Origin: Chloroflexota bacterium
Lineage (GTDB): Bacteria; Chloroflexota; JAHJIN01
Length of the DNA stretch: 64,000 nt
Assembly (NCBI GenBank): GCA_018823415.1
Contig: JAHJIN010000501.1
Span: 1 to 64,000 of the forward strand
Direction: 5' to 3'
Shown piece by piece: positions 36,189-46,547 of this stretch (positions are counted from its first letter, which is position 1; the number at the start of each line of letters is the position of its first letter). The notes under the pieces were generated by a model. That model searched no databases and was not told where the DNA came from. It was given only the letters and a program-made list of their open reading frames with translations. The position numbers were made by a program, and so were the translations under genes.

Positions 36189-38267
36189 TTACCACCCCCG
36201 CACCCGCGCGATAATGGTCGCGGCCAGCGCCTCGGGCACCGGCTCGTAATGAGAAAATTCCATCGAGTGCGTCCCCCGCCCCTGGCTCATGGACCGTAAA
36301 TCTGTGGCATAGCCAAACATCTCGGACAGGGGCACTATGGCCCGGATGATCTGGGTCGTGCCGCGCGCCTCGGTATGATGGATCTGGCCGCGCCGGGCAT
36401 TCAGGTCGCCGATCACATCACCCAGATATTCTTCTGGCACTACAATCTCGACCTTCATAGTGGGCTCCAGGAGCACAGTCCCGGCCTGTCGCACACCATC
36501 ACGCAGTGCAATCGAACCGGCAATCTTGAACGCGGGCTCGGAGGAGTCTTCCTCGTGAAACGAGCCATCCACTAATGTCGCCCGCAGGTCGATGATGGGA
36601 TAACCCGCCAGCACGCCGGTTTCGGCCGCCTCGCGCACCCCCACCTCTACCGCCGGCACATACTCTTTGGGTACAACATCTGGGCGGGCCCGGTTCTGAA
36701 ACACGATGCCCGCGCCGCGCTCTAGCGGCTCTAGCTCCAACCATACGTGCCCATACATGCCTCGGCCACCGGTTTGCCGCACGAATCGCCCCTCGCTGCG
36801 CACTGGTCTAGTAATCGCCTCGCGATAGGCCACTTGCGGCCGCCCCACATTCGCCATCACCCGAAACTCGCGCAACATGCGGTCTACAATGACTTCCAGG
36901 TGCAATTCGCCCATGCCCGAGATCAAGATCTGTCCCGAGTTCTCGTCTGTGCGCACCCGGAACGTAGGGTCCTCTTCGGCCAGGCGCGTCAAGGCGTCGC
37001 CCATGCGGTCCTGATCGGCCTTGGTACGCGGCTCGATAGCCACCGAGATGACCGGCTCGGGGAAACGAATAGATTCCAAGACAATGAGGTGCTGCGGATC
37101 GCACAGCGTATCGCCCGTGAATGTTTGCTTGAGGCCCACTGCAGCAACAATGTCGCCCGCATAGACCTCGCTCACATCTTCGCGGTGATTGGCATGCATC
37201 CGCAATAACCGCCCGATGCGCTCGACCCGGTTTCGTGTCGAGTTCTGCACGCGCCGACCGCTGTCCAAATGTCCCGAATACACGCGCAAGTAGGCCAGGC
37301 GACCCACATAGGGATCCGACACGATCTTGAAGGCCAGGGCAGCAAACGGCTGGTCATCGGCGGCAATCCGCAAGACTTGCTCTTCGGTTTGGGGATCGAT
37401 ACCCTCAATGGGGGGGACGTCCAGGGGAGAAGGCAAATAATCGACCACGGCATCCAACACCGGCTGAATGCACTTGTTCCGCAGCGCAGAGCCGCATAGC
37501 ACGGGCACCAGTTCCAGCCGCAGGACTGCACGGCGCAGGGCGGCCCGGAGTTCTGCCGGGGCGATGGGTTTGCCCTCCAGGTATTTCGTTGTTAATGTGT
37601 CGTCGGTTTCGGCGATCCGCTCTATCAAGAGGTCTCGGTAATATTGGGCTGTATCTACCAGATCCTCTGGAATTGCACCGATCTCGGGTATAGCACCCAA
37701 ATCATCCACATAGACGATGGCCTGATTCTCGATCAGGTCAATGACCCCGCGAAACTGGGCCTCGTTGCCTATCGGCAACTGGATCGCCAGGGGTTGCGCT
37801 TCCAGCCGGTCGCGAATCATGTTCACGGCTCGCCAGAAATCTGCCCCCGTGCGATCCATCTTGTTAATGAAGCAGATACGTGGAACGTGATAGCGGTCAG
37901 CCTGGCGCCACACCGTCTCAGACTGGGGCTCTACCCCGGCTACCGCATCGAAAACTACGATGCCGCCGTCCAAGACCCGCAGGCTACGCTGGACCTCGAC
38001 CGTAAAGTCGATGTGTCCCGGCGTATCAATGATATTGATCTGATGGTCGAGCCAGTAACATGTGGTGGCCGCCGCCGTGATGGTGATGCCGCGTTCTCGC
38101 TCTTGCTCCATCCAGTCGGTGGTGGTAGTTCCATCATCCACGTTGCCCATGCGATGGGTGCGACCAGTGTAAAAGAGCACTCGTTCGGTTGTGGTGGTCT
38201 TGCCAGCATCTATATGGGCAATAATGCCGATGTTACGAACTCGATCCAGCGCAAACGCTCTGGGCAC
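36189..38267 (-). CDS. fusA: Elongation factor G
   Basis: 692 residues; translocation GTPase. G-domain motifs [24 protein letters not shown] (normal switch I), [12 protein letters not shown] and NKMDRTGAD are all intact. Five-domain length. The start is GTG at 38267 with GGGAGGGACCT upstream. The gap to rpsG is 70 bases. Confidence 0.98.
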   Translation of the reverse strand: MPRAFALDRVRNIGIIAHIDAGKTTTTERVLFYTGRTHRMGNVDDGTTTTDWMEQERERGITITAAATTCYWLDHQINIIDTPGHIDFTVEVQRSLRVLDGGIVVFDAVAGVEPQSETVWRQADRYHVPRICFINKMDRTGADFWRAVNMIRDRLEAQPLAIQLPIGNEAQFRGVIDLIENQAIVYVDDLGAIPEIGAIPEDLVDTAQYYRDLLIERIAETDDTLTTKYLEGKPIAPAELRAALRRAVLRLELVPVLCGSALRNKCIQPVLDAVVDYLPSPLDVPPIEGIDPQTEEQVLRIAADDQPFAALAFKIVSDPYVGRLAYLRVYSGHLDSGRRVQNSTRNRVERIGRLLRMHANHREDVSEVYAGDIVAAVGLKQTFTGDTLCDPQHLIVLESIRFPEPVISVAIEPRTKADQDRMGDALTRLAEEDPTFRVRTDENSGQILISGMGELHLEVIVDRMLREFRVMANVGRPQVAYREAITRPVRSEGRFVRQTGGRGMYGHVWLELEPLERGAGIVFQNRARPDVVPKEYVPAVEVGVREAAETGVLAGYPIIDLRATLVDGSFHEEDSSEPAFKIAGSIALRDGVRQAGTVLLEPTMKVEIVVPEEYLGDVIGDLNARRGQIHHTEARGTTQIIRAIVPLSEMFGYATDLRSMSQGRGTHSMEFSHYEPVPEALAATIIARVRGW

Positions 38268-38337
38268 AGGTCCCTCCCCCGGCTTCGATGGTCAACATAT
38301 ACAGCGGGCAGGGACTGGTGTTCCTCGGCGCCCTAGT

Positions 38338-38808
38338 TCACCACCGATAGTGAGCAAAGGCCCGGTTGGCCTCGGCCATTTTGTGGGTATCTTCTTTTCT
38401 TTTCACCGCGACACCCGTATTATTGGCGGCATCCATCAATTCGGCTGCCAACCGCTCGGCCATGGGGCGACCGCTGCGAGCACGGGCGCCCTTTAGGATC
38501 CACCGCATCGCCAGAGTCAATCGCCGGTCGCTCCGTACCTCGACTGGAACCTGATAGGTAGCACCACCCACGCGTCGAGGCCGCACCTCGAGCATTGGCG
38601 TGGCATTACGAATGGCCAACTCGAATACTTCGAGGGGTTCGCGACGCATCCGCTCGCCCATGATATCCAGCGACTGGTACACGATCTGCTGTGCGGTACC
38701 CTTTTTGCCGCGTTGCATCACCTTGCTGATGAATTTGGCCAGGGTGGCGCTATTGTATTTGGGATCCGGCAAGATCTCACGCTTGATAGCCCGTTTTCGT
38801 CTTGGCAT
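38338..38808 (-). CDS. rpsG: 30S ribosomal protein S7
   Basis: 156 residues: [40 protein letters not shown] and [20 protein letters not shown]. Abuts rpsL with no gap. Confidence 0.98.
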   Translation of the reverse strand: MPRRKRAIKREILPDPKYNSATLAKFISKVMQRGKKGTAQQIVYQSLDIMGERMRREPLEVFELAIRNATPMLEVRPRRVGGATYQVPVEVRSDRRLTLAMRWILKGARARSGRPMAERLAAELMDAANNTGVAVKRKEDTHKMAEANRAFAHYRW

Positions 38809-39243
38809 CTATTTACCTCTCGCCCCCCCGGCCTTGGGGCGCTTGGTCCCATACTTGGAGCGCCCCCGCTTGCGATCCTGAACGCCGCTGCTTTCCAATG
38901 CCCCGCGAATCACGTGATAGCGCACGCCGGGCAGGTCTTTGACGCGGCCGCCACGCACCAACACGCTCGAGTGTTCCTGCAACTCGTGTCCCTCGCCGGG
39001 GATATAGGCGGTTACTTCTACCCCATTGGTCAGCCGCACGCGAGCAATCTTGCGCATGGCCGAATTGGGTTTCTTGGGCGTCATGGTACGCACCTGGGTG
39101 CATACCCCACGACGTTGCGGGTTTCCCGCCCCACGCCGGGTGCGGTTCTTGAGCGCATTATAGTTGTAGCGCAAGGCCGGGGCCGAGGTCTTTTTACGTA
39201 CTGGCTTGCGCCCTTTGCGAACTAGTTGGCTAATGGTTGGCAT
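38809..39243 (-). CDS. rpsL: 30S ribosomal protein S12
   Basis: 144 residues: [22 protein letters not shown] and [24 protein letters not shown]. The lysines that determine streptomycin sensitivity (KKPNS and GRVKDLPG) are wild type. An insert of about 15 residues near the N-terminus ([18 protein letters not shown]) is a length variant seen in several phyla. First gene of the operon. Confidence 0.98.
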   Translation of the reverse strand: MPTISQLVRKGRKPVRKKTSAPALRYNYNALKNRTRRGAGNPQRRGVCTQVRTMTPKKPNSAMRKIARVRLTNGVEVTAYIPGEGHELQEHSSVLVRGGRVKDLPGVRYHVIRGALESSGVQDRKRGRSKYGTKRPKAGGARGK

Positions 39244-39297
39244 AGTCTCTCCCGTCTGGATCTTGGTTCTGGCGGGTCATTTGGATACCAATGACAA

Positions 39298-39326
39298 ATT
39301 ATAACACGGGTTCCCTGACCTGTCAA
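39298..39326 (-). promoter_or_regulatory. Perfect consensus promoter of the ribosomal operon
   Basis: Minus strand TTGACA (39321-39326), 17-base spacer, TATAAT (39298-39303): 12 of 12. The leader to rpsL is about 50 bases and contains a short ATTTGTCATTGGTATCCAAATG inverted segment. The -35 starts 18 bases after the tpiA stop. Confidence 0.95.
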
Positions 39327-39343
39327 ACGCAGCGCGCCTTTTT

Positions 39344-40111
39344 TCACACGCCCTTGGCCTGGGCTGTGGTCTGCACGATGCGCACAAACTGATCGGCCTT
39401 GAGGCTGGCCCCACCCACCAGCGCCCCGTCGATCTCGGGTTGGCCCATGAACTCGGCGGCATTGTCGCCGGTGACGCTACCGCCATATTGGATACGCAGC
39501 GCCTGCGCTGGTCCCGGCCCCGCCAGGCCCGCCGCCACCTCGCGGATCAGGCCAATGACCTGATTAGCCCCTTCGCCGGTGGCCGGCCGGCCGGTGCCAA
39601 TGGCCCAAATTGGTTCGTAGGCCATGACGACCCGGGATACCTGATCGCCGTTCAACCCGGCCAATACACCCCGGGCCTGGCGCGTCACCACTGCTGCGGT
39701 CTGGCCGGCTTCGTTTTCCGCCAGCGTTTCCCCAATGCAAATGATGGGCACGAGGTCATGGGTCAAGGCGGTGTGGACCTTGCGGTTCACAAACTCGTCG
39801 GTTTCACCAAAGTATTGCCGTCGCTCCGAGTGACCCAGAATCACATATTGGCACAAACCTTTGAGCATACCCGGCGAGATCTCGCCGGTGTAGGCCCCCT
39901 TGTCAGCCGGGTACATGTTCTGAGCGCCCAACCGGATAGAGGTTTCCACCAGCAGGTCCGACACGTAGGTGAGCGATACGAACGGTGGGCACAACACGCG
40001 CTCCACACCCGGCACCGCCTCCAGCCCGTCGAGCATAGACTCGACCAGCCGAATGGCCTCATCTACGTTGGTGTTCATTTTCCAGTTACCGGCAATGATG
40101 GGAATACGCAT
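39344..40111 (-). CDS. tpiA: Triosephosphate isomerase
   Basis: 255 residues, complete. Glycolytic interconversion of DHAP and glyceraldehyde-3-phosphate. N-terminal GNWKMN with the catalytic lysine, ILGHSERRQYFGE with the catalytic histidine, and the AYEPIWAIGTG loop with the catalytic glutamate. Upstream AGGAGAACCT-ATG. It has its own promoter (40173-40201) and no terminator was found before the str promoter. Confidence 0.98.
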   Translation of the reverse strand: MRIPIIAGNWKMNTNVDEAIRLVESMLDGLEAVPGVERVLCPPFVSLTYVSDLLVETSIRLGAQNMYPADKGAYTGEISPGMLKGLCQYVILGHSERRQYFGETDEFVNRKVHTALTHDLVPIICIGETLAENEAGQTAAVVTRQARGVLAGLNGDQVSRVVMAYEPIWAIGTGRPATGEGANQVIGLIREVAAGLAGPGPAQALRIQYGGSVTGDNAAEFMGQPEIDGALVGGASLKADQFVRIVQTTAQAKGV

Positions 40112-40172
40112 AGGTTCTCCTCAGATGGTTGGGTGGGCCGGTCCGCCGGTGTCTGGTACCGACCGAGCGGGT

Positions 40173-40201
40173 ATTATACACCAAAGTCTGGAACCTGTCC
40201 A
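40173..40201 (-). promoter_or_regulatory. Sigma-70 promoter of tpiA
   Basis: Minus strand TGGACA (40196-40201), 17 bases, TATAAT (40173-40178). One mismatch to consensus. The lipoprotein gene further upstream ends at 40224. Confidence 0.8.
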
Positions 40202-40223
40202 ACGCGATCCGGGCGGCGATCTC

Positions 40224-41570
40224 TTAATGCTGGTGGAGATAGTCATGCCAGGCGGCTTCCAGTTCCGGCAATGTCCAGCCCACAGCGGTTTGCAGCTCGG
40301 CCTCGAAATCCGACGCCAGGTAGATGCGCTTGAACTTGCTCACACCAAAACTCTCCAGCATGAATCCCACCAGGCTGCCGGCCTCCGGATACGTGATGGC
40401 CCCGTCGCGTTGGAACCAGCCGTCGCCGAGGAGGTCGCGGACCGGGTAAAGCTGGTCGCTGACCAGTAAATCGGCCGCCTCTTGATGATGATCGCGGCCC
40501 GAATGGTCCAACCACACGGCAATGCCCTCGCCCAACAGCGCCTCGCCGGCCTCGCCCCAGCCGTTGCCGGTGAGCACATGCACCACTTCGTGGCCGGGCG
40601 TTTGCTGTTCGTCGTCGGCCCAGAGGCTGTGAACTTCGTACTCGGGGATCATGGCAAACCCGGCATCCCGGGCCGTCATGTGGTAGCGCATGTCGCGGGT
40701 GGGATACAGGTACACGTCAACCAGCCGGTCCAGTCGAACGCCCAGGTACGCCGCGTTGTCGGCATAGGCCTCGTCATAGGCCGCGGCAATGCGCTGGATG
40801 TCGCGGGCCGGCGTGGAATCTGCCGGGGAGTGAAAGCTCAAATAGTCAAGCTCGGTGAGCAGGACGGACCACTGGTCATAAGGCACGACATCCGCAAAAT
40901 CAGCCGGCTGAAAGCTGTCCATGACGGCCACAAACGAGGCCGTGGTCGAATCCGCGGTCGCTACGGGTCCTTCGCTCAACAGCACGTAGCCGATGCGGTA
41001 GCGCACGAAACAGACCAGGGTTCCGGCCTGCTCCGCGCCATCGACCGTACGCCGGTAGTGGATCTGCCGGCCGGGCGCCCAGGCGGCGGGGGTTGGCCCA
41101 TCATCGACGGTCTGCCAGGCTGCGGCCCGGCTACGCAGCAAGTCCACGATACTCTGGGTGAATGCGTCCACGTCGCGGGCCTTGACGTGGAGCGATACGC
41201 CCAAAAAGGCCGGGCTGCTCTCCGTGGGCCGAAACTGGGTTTCGGACCCGGACTGGCGTATCGTCCAGCCGGCCGGGTAGCGGATGGACCAGAACCCGGC
41301 CGGGTCATCATACGTCTGCGACAAGACAGCCAAAGGCGCGGTCGAGGCCGCCGGTGTCAGGGAGATGATAGCCAGGGACGTGGGAGAAGGTGTGGGCGTG
41401 TCAGCCACGGCGACCGGCGTCGCTGAAGGCTGGGCCACCGGCATGGTGGATGCCGGTGCTGTGGGCGCGGTAGCCGGCGCGGTCGCCGGTGCGGGCGGCG
41501 CACAGGCCAGGAGGATGAACATCACGACCAGCAGGCTTGACATCGGCACAAGGTATCGACTCATGTTCAT
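40224..41570 (-). CDS. Lipoprotein with HExxH metallopeptidase-like domain
   Basis: 448 residues. Signal peptide with lipobox LLAC (Cys23), then a Pro/Ala/Thr linker to about residue 70. The C-terminal part has HEVVH (His327-His331) and, after a short spacer, GEGIAVWLDH with a glutamate that can be the third zinc ligand, a gluzincin pattern like the peptidase_MA group. It is therefore probably anchored outside the membrane as a zinc peptidase. An Asp/Glu-poor middle domain (PRYPAGWTIRQSGSETQF) resembles the PsbP-like fold. The ATG at 41570 has AGAGGTGGTC upstream. It follows the GT39 gene by 12 bases. Confidence 0.75.
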   Translation of the reverse strand: MNMSRYLVPMSSLLVVMFILLACAPPAPATAPATAPTAPASTMPVAQPSATPVAVADTPTPSPTSLAIISLTPAASTAPLAVLSQTYDDPAGFWSIRYPAGWTIRQSGSETQFRPTESSPAFLGVSLHVKARDVDAFTQSIVDLLRSRAAAWQTVDDGPTPAAWAPGRQIHYRRTVDGAEQAGTLVCFVRYRIGYVLLSEGPVATADSTTASFVAVMDSFQPADFADVVPYDQWSVLLTELDYLSFHSPADSTPARDIQRIAAAYDEAYADNAAYLGVRLDRLVDVYLYPTRDMRYHMTARDAGFAMIPEYEVHSLWADDEQQTPGHEVVHVLTGNGWGEAGEALLGEGIAVWLDHSGRDHHQEAADLLVSDQLYPVRDLLGDGWFQRDGAITYPEAGSLVGFMLESFGVSKFKRIYLASDFEAELQTAVGWTLPELEAAWHDYLHQH

Positions 41571-41582
41571 GACCACCTCTTT

Positions 41583-43541
41583 CTACGGAACGGTCAGGTG
41601 ACCAAGCAATACGCGGTCGCCGGGGAGAGGCTGACCAGCCTCGTCATAGACCGGGAGGCGCTGGCCGGTCTCGGCATCATATAGACCCACCTCAAAGGTG
41701 TACACGCCCGGCGGGGTATCTGGTTGGACCGGGACCCCGTGCTCGCCAAAAAGGAGCAGGCCCGGCTGCCAGCGCGTGGTGGGATATAGATAGGCCACCG
41801 GACGCTCGTCGGTTTGGCCCCACACCTGGTCAGCGGCATCGACCAGCCGCAGCGTGACCTTGTAATCCCGGCCCAGCGGGCGCAAGGCCGACCAGTACAG
41901 GGTCAGCCGGGACTCGTCCTGGTCGTATCCGTGCAGCCCAATCCCATCGCCAAAACGCGCATTCAGCGGGTGCTGGATGGCCGGCTGGGCCGAAAAGCGC
42001 GCATCCGGCGGCAGTGCATAGTGCCGGATGCGCACCTGCCACAGCACGGCGTCGGTGGGAATCTGCGCGCCGGCGTCGTCCAGCAGCTTGAACAGAAAGC
42101 CCACCGGGTCGGCCACCTCATCCTGCCAGAGCACCAGCCAGACGCCGGGCTTGCCAGCAACGGCCTGGTTCAGGTCGTCGGCCACGTCAAAGGTGAGGAT
42201 GCGATTCACGTCCAGGATACGCGTGGGCGGCAGCGGCGTCCAATCGTCGGCGCGATAATAGTAGGAAAAGACCGTGAACATGTGGCCGGAGCAAATGAGC
42301 ACCGGTTCGTCCGGGCGCTTGTGAGCCTCGATATAGCGCACGGCCTCGCGAAAGCTGGCCTTGGTAAAGGCGGGGTCGGTATAGAGGTTCCAATTGGCGT
42401 AGACAAACGAGGCCAGGATAAAGAGCAATAAAGTTAAAAACGTAAAACTTGACGCGAGACGTTTGACCGCCGCGTGTGACGCTTGACGGGTGAGAACGGC
42501 GAGACCAGCCCCCAGAACGATATAGACCGGCGGCGAAGCGAGCATGAGGTAGCGAGGGTTGAACTTGGGTATGACGGCAGCCAGGGCCAGGATGAGCACG
42601 ATGGGGACCAGCAAATACAGCGCGCAAAAGAGCAGTGAACGGCGAGTCTCGGACCGCCGGAGCAAGGCAATGACGGCCACAGCCAGGACCAGCACAAACC
42701 CGGCGGTCAGCCAGCCGGCCGGCTCTTCCAGCACGCTTTCGCCCACGCTGAAACTGATGAGCACGTGCCGCACCGCCTCATCGAGCTTGAAGATGCCCTG
42801 CCAGTAGCTGGCGTCGGTGCCCAGACGGACGAACATGAAGGGCAGCCAGGGGAGGAATGCGATGATAACGAAGAGTTGGGAAACCAGAAGATTGGAGATT
42901 GGGCGCTCCGCGTGGAGATTGGCACGGCGCGGAAGGTGGTGGGCGAGACAGTATAGGAGGTGAAAGACTAACAAAAAGACGGCAAAATAGTGGGTATAGA
43001 GAGCCAGGGCCGAGACGAGGGTGTAGGCCAGCCAGATGCGGCGCGAGGGCCGGTCGAGGGCGCGCAGCAGGAGGTAGCTGGACAAGAGACCCAGGAACGT
43101 GAGCAGCGTGTACATGCGGGCTTCTTGGGCGTACCACACGTACAGGGGCGCAGCAGCCGCCAGCAAACCGGCCAGCAGGCCGGCCCGGGGACCAAAGAGG
43201 CGCCGGGCCACCACGACCAGCAGCGGCACGGTCAGTACGCCAAAGAACAGCGAGAGGAACCGCAACACAAACTCGGAATCGCCGGCCAGGAGCAGCCAGG
43301 GGCGCAGCAGCAGATAGTAGAGCGGCGGCTGGATGTCGGTGGCGGTCCACCAGAGCATGTCGCCCGGCGACAGGCGCGCGGCCAGGTACCAGCTCACCCC
43401 CTCGTCGTACCACAGGCCCTGCGCGCCCAGTTGACACACGCGCAGGGCAAAGGCCAGGAGCGTGCCGGCCAGAATGCCTATCTGGTTGTGCCGTGAGATG
43501 CCGCTAGCGTTCACTGGTCGGGCCTCGGGTTTGATAAGCAT
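41583..43541 (-). CDS. GT39-type membrane glycosyltransferase with C-terminal beta domain
   Basis: 652 residues. About ten transmembrane helices, with the GT-C catalytic acidic motif WYDEG in the first extracytoplasmic loop (LGAQGLWYDEGVSW). QEARMYTLLTFLGLLS and PPLYYLLLRPWLL are typical of the PMT_2/ArnT family. They use polyprenyl-phosphate sugars to glycosylate proteins or lipids on the outer face. The last 130 residues form a beta domain (LHGYDQDESRLTLYW, then GVYTFEVGLYDAETGQRLPV). The same unit occurs in three copies in the next protein. Acceptor and sugar unknown. Confidence 0.88.
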   Translation of the reverse strand: MLIKPEARPVNASGISRHNQIGILAGTLLAFALRVCQLGAQGLWYDEGVSWYLAARLSPGDMLWWTATDIQPPLYYLLLRPWLLLAGDSEFVLRFLSLFFGVLTVPLLVVVARRLFGPRAGLLAGLLAAAAPLYVWYAQEARMYTLLTFLGLLSSYLLLRALDRPSRRIWLAYTLVSALALYTHYFAVFLLVFHLLYCLAHHLPRRANLHAERPISNLLVSQLFVIIAFLPWLPFMFVRLGTDASYWQGIFKLDEAVRHVLISFSVGESVLEEPAGWLTAGFVLVLAVAVIALLRRSETRRSLLFCALYLLVPIVLILALAAVIPKFNPRYLMLASPPVYIVLGAGLAVLTRQASHAAVKRLASSFTFLTLLLFILASFVYANWNLYTDPAFTKASFREAVRYIEAHKRPDEPVLICSGHMFTVFSYYYRADDWTPLPPTRILDVNRILTFDVADDLNQAVAGKPGVWLVLWQDEVADPVGFLFKLLDDAGAQIPTDAVLWQVRIRHYALPPDARFSAQPAIQHPLNARFGDGIGLHGYDQDESRLTLYWSALRPLGRDYKVTLRLVDAADQVWGQTDERPVAYLYPTTRWQPGLLLFGEHGVPVQPDTPPGVYTFEVGLYDAETGQRLPVYDEAGQPLPGDRVLLGHLTVP

Positions 43542-43566
43542 AGCGTAGCATATTCTACCCCGTTGG

Positions 43567-46389
43567 TCAACGAGCCGGTGCGATTTCTATGATGCCGGCC
43601 GGCACCGCATCGCCGCCGCCGGCCACCGGCAATCGCTGCATGGTCTGGGCATCGTACATGCCGACGTAGAGGGTGTACGCGCCGGGCGCCAGGTCGGCTG
43701 GCAGGACAATGGTGTGCTCGTCGGCGAGGACCTCGCCGGGGACCCAGCCGGTGGTGGGGCACCGGCCCAGGCAGGGCACATCGTCCTGCTGGGGGCCGAG
43801 GGCGCCGTCCGCGGCGACCAGGTGGCAGAACACGGTATACGACGTGTCCATGGGCTGTACACACTGCCAATACAGGGTCACGCGCAGGTCCACTCCGGCC
43901 CGGGGCACGGCGCCCCCATCCGCCGGCTGAAGGTCGTAGCCCAGGAGCCGCACGTCACCCAGTTGCGCCGTGAGGGGATGCGCGATGGGTGGCACATCGT
44001 AGCTGTGAGACCGGCCCACCACCGGGATCGACCCCAGGTCCGCGCCATCGGCCACGGACACGAACCACCAACGCACCGGCACCGGCGCACCGCCCGGCCC
44101 ACGCAGCACCACCCACAGGCGACATTCGCCATCGGGCGCGGTCGCCGGAACCGGGAGTGTGTGTATCTGGCGTCGCAGCTCGCCGGGCTCCCACGCCCGG
44201 TCCAGGGGCACGATGCTTTCGGTCACTATTGCCCCGGCCGCATCGCGCAGTTCCAGCGTTGCCTGGAGATCAGCGGGTATCGGGCCAGTACACTCCCAGA
44301 GCAGGTCTACCAGGAAGGGATCGCCAGCCCGGGCCGTGGGATTGCTCAACCAGGCCCCGTGCAGCCGCACGCCGTCCCAGTCGGCGTTGACGGAACGGTC
44401 CAAGGCCAGGTCGCCCGGCTCGGGCACACGCGCCGGCCGGCCCACCGTCACGCGCACCGGGGTTTGAGCCTCGGCCGGGGGCCGGTCCGGCGCATAGACC
44501 TGCACCTGAAGGACATAATCGCCGGGCGGCGTGCCCCAGGGCACCAGCAGCAAGCGCCGGTCGCGGACCTGTTCGCCCTTGGGCCAGGTGGACGTGGGAT
44601 ATAGACCACTCAACGGCTGGCCGTCTTGCAGACCCCACACGCGCCCCTGGGCATCGACCAGGCGCAGGGCAGCGCTGTAATCGGCGCGAATGCGGCCCTC
44701 CCGCTGCCAGTACAGGTCAACCGGAAGGTTCGCCCCGGCCGTCACGGCAGCCGACGTGTCCAGTCCCACCAAGGTCAGTCCTTCCTGGCGAACGTCGAGG
44801 GGGTAGGCCGGGCCGGCCGGCCCTGGCGCGCCGGGGCCTGGTACGCCAGGGGTCAAATATCGCACCAGCCGCACCTGACCGAACCAGCCTTCCCAGACCC
44901 GGGCGCAATGGCCGTTCAGCCACCCTTCCACGGCGTTGTCCGGGTCGCCGGCGGTGCTGCCATATAGGCACAGCCAAACGGCCGGGTGCTGCCCGGCCAC
45001 GGCGGCGATGGCGGCCTCGGTGCTGGCGCGATCCGGCAGTTGGCCCGGCTCCGGAACGCCGTATCGGGTCAGGGGGCCGGAGTCATAGTAATCGAACATG
45101 CTGTCCTGCCACCACGCATTCAGCACCAGAGCCTCATCGGCGGCGCTGTTGCGCCTGATGGTGGCAGTCACGCCCCGGTAATCGTCGCGGGCGAACGTCG
45201 GATTGTGATAGTTGTTGTCGAGAGAGAAACCGCTCACCAGGATCGTGAGTAACAAAATACCGACGGCAAATGTCAAACGTGGCCACTGACGTCTGACGTT
45301 CGCACAGCGCACTGTGTGTGACGAATGACGCACCTGTTGGGGGAGCAGGGCCACCAGCCCACTGGCCGCCAGCAGATAATAGGCCGGCGTGACCACCAGC
45401 AAATAGCGCGGCAAAAAGGGCGGAAACCGCACGTTGACCAGCCACGCTACCAGGACCGGCACGCCCAACCAGCAGACGAGCCAGGCGCGCCGGCGCGTGC
45501 GCGAGGACAACAAGCCGATCACGACCAGCGCCGCCAGGGGCAGCGAGAGAACCAGGGCCAGCGCCGGGTCCACCGTCGGGCCGACGCTAAAAGTCTCCAG
45601 GCACAGCCGCAAGGCCGCCAGCAGGTCCAGCGACGCAAAACCAAAGGCCGGGGCGCGCATCCGAAACGACTCGATGACGCGCGGCGCGGCGTACACGGCC
45701 CACGGCGCAAAGAGCAACGCCACGCCAAACTGGGCGGCCAGCCAGCGGCGAGCGAGCCGCCAACGGTCCTCGGCCTGCCAGAGGCGATATGCGACATACA
45801 CGTTCTGCGCCAGGATCAGCAGGGCAAAATAGTAAAAGGCCCATAGGCCGGCGGCCGTGACGAGGGCATAGGCCACTCCATCACGTATAGAAACCCGTTT
45901 TCTGGCAGAAAACAGGTTTCTCAGCAGCAGATACACGGACGCCAGGCCCAGGGCCACCACGAGGATGTGAACCCGGGCCTCCTGGGCATAGTACACTTGC
46001 AAGGGGGTGATGGCAGTCAGGAACACGGTCACGAGGATGGCGGCGCGGCGGTTAAAGATACGCCGGCCCACCGCATACGTCAGCGCCACGACCACCAGTC
46101 CGCAGAATACCGAGACAAACCGCACCGCAAACTCGCCCTGACCGGCCAGCCGCATCCATACGTGCAGGATCAGATAATACAGCGGGCTGTGGTCAGAGAC
46201 AATGTCGGTCAGGATGACAGACAGCGATTGGCCGGCCAGATGGACGCTGTACCCTTCGTCGGTCCACAAGCTCTGCGCACCCAGTTGATAGACGCGCAAG
46301 GCCCAGGCCAGGAGCAGGATCAGCGCCACCGGCCAGTCCACGCGGCGATGGAATCGGCGATAGAATCGGCGATGGAATCGGGTGTTCAT
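43567..46389 (-). CDS. GT39-type membrane glycosyltransferase with three C-terminal beta domains
   Basis: 940 residues, paralogue of the neighbour. The acidic motif is LGAQSLWTDEGYSVHL; the first helix follows the basic N-terminus MNTRFHRRFYRRFHRRVDW, encoded by a 12-15-bp tandem repeat. Transmembrane part to about residue 430. After that come about three beta domains of the type GYD..., (V/L)(D/T)LYWQ, and PPGDY(V/T)L(Q/Y)V. These include the last, GAYTLYVGMYDAQTMQRLPV, very like the single domain in 41583-43541. The start at 46389 is chosen as the first in-frame Met with a helix next; there is no good ribosome binding site, so it could be leaderless or start elsewhere. The domains may bind glycan or the acceptor. 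Confidence 0.85.
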   Translation of the reverse strand: MNTRFHRRFYRRFHRRVDWPVALILLLAWALRVYQLGAQSLWTDEGYSVHLAGQSLSVILTDIVSDHSPLYYLILHVWMRLAGQGEFAVRFVSVFCGLVVVALTYAVGRRIFNRRAAILVTVFLTAITPLQVYYAQEARVHILVVALGLASVYLLLRNLFSARKRVSIRDGVAYALVTAAGLWAFYYFALLILAQNVYVAYRLWQAEDRWRLARRWLAAQFGVALLFAPWAVYAAPRVIESFRMRAPAFGFASLDLLAALRLCLETFSVGPTVDPALALVLSLPLAALVVIGLLSSRTRRRAWLVCWLGVPVLVAWLVNVRFPPFLPRYLLVVTPAYYLLAASGLVALLPQQVRHSSHTVRCANVRRQWPRLTFAVGILLLTILVSGFSLDNNYHNPTFARDDYRGVTATIRRNSAADEALVLNAWWQDSMFDYYDSGPLTRYGVPEPGQLPDRASTEAAIAAVAGQHPAVWLCLYGSTAGDPDNAVEGWLNGHCARVWEGWFGQVRLVRYLTPGVPGPGAPGPAGPAYPLDVRQEGLTLVGLDTSAAVTAGANLPVDLYWQREGRIRADYSAALRLVDAQGRVWGLQDGQPLSGLYPTSTWPKGEQVRDRRLLLVPWGTPPGDYVLQVQVYAPDRPPAEAQTPVRVTVGRPARVPEPGDLALDRSVNADWDGVRLHGAWLSNPTARAGDPFLVDLLWECTGPIPADLQATLELRDAAGAIVTESIVPLDRAWEPGELRRQIHTLPVPATAPDGECRLWVVLRGPGGAPVPVRWWFVSVADGADLGSIPVVGRSHSYDVPPIAHPLTAQLGDVRLLGYDLQPADGGAVPRAGVDLRVTLYWQCVQPMDTSYTVFCHLVAADGALGPQQDDVPCLGRCPTTGWVPGEVLADEHTIVLPADLAPGAYTLYVGMYDAQTMQRLPVAGGGDAVPAGIIEIAPAR

Positions 46390-46446
46390 GCTGGGATCAT
46401 ACCACACCGCCGCCGGTCCGGCAAGCCAAAATCCGGCCTTCACGGC

Positions 46447-46475
46447 TTGCCAGTTGGCGCACTTTGGAGTATACT
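46447..46475 (+). promoter_or_regulatory. Sigma-70-like promoter of the lipoprotein genes
   Basis: Plus strand TTGCCA (46447-46452), 17 bases, TATACT (46470-46475). Ten of twelve consensus bases match. About 65 bases separate the expected start of transcription from the ATG at 46548. Confidence 0.7.
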
Positions 46476-46547
46476 TGCAGGCGCGCGAAGCCAGACAGGC
46501 TGTGGCGCGTATTATCGGTGAACCCAACACGATATGGAGATCTCAAC

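Noticed and set aside
46341-46389. Tandem GAATCGGCGAT-like repeats at the start of the larger GT39 gene as a separate element
   Set aside because: They encode the basic HRRFYRRFHRR N-terminus in frame; no sign of a mobile or regulatory element.
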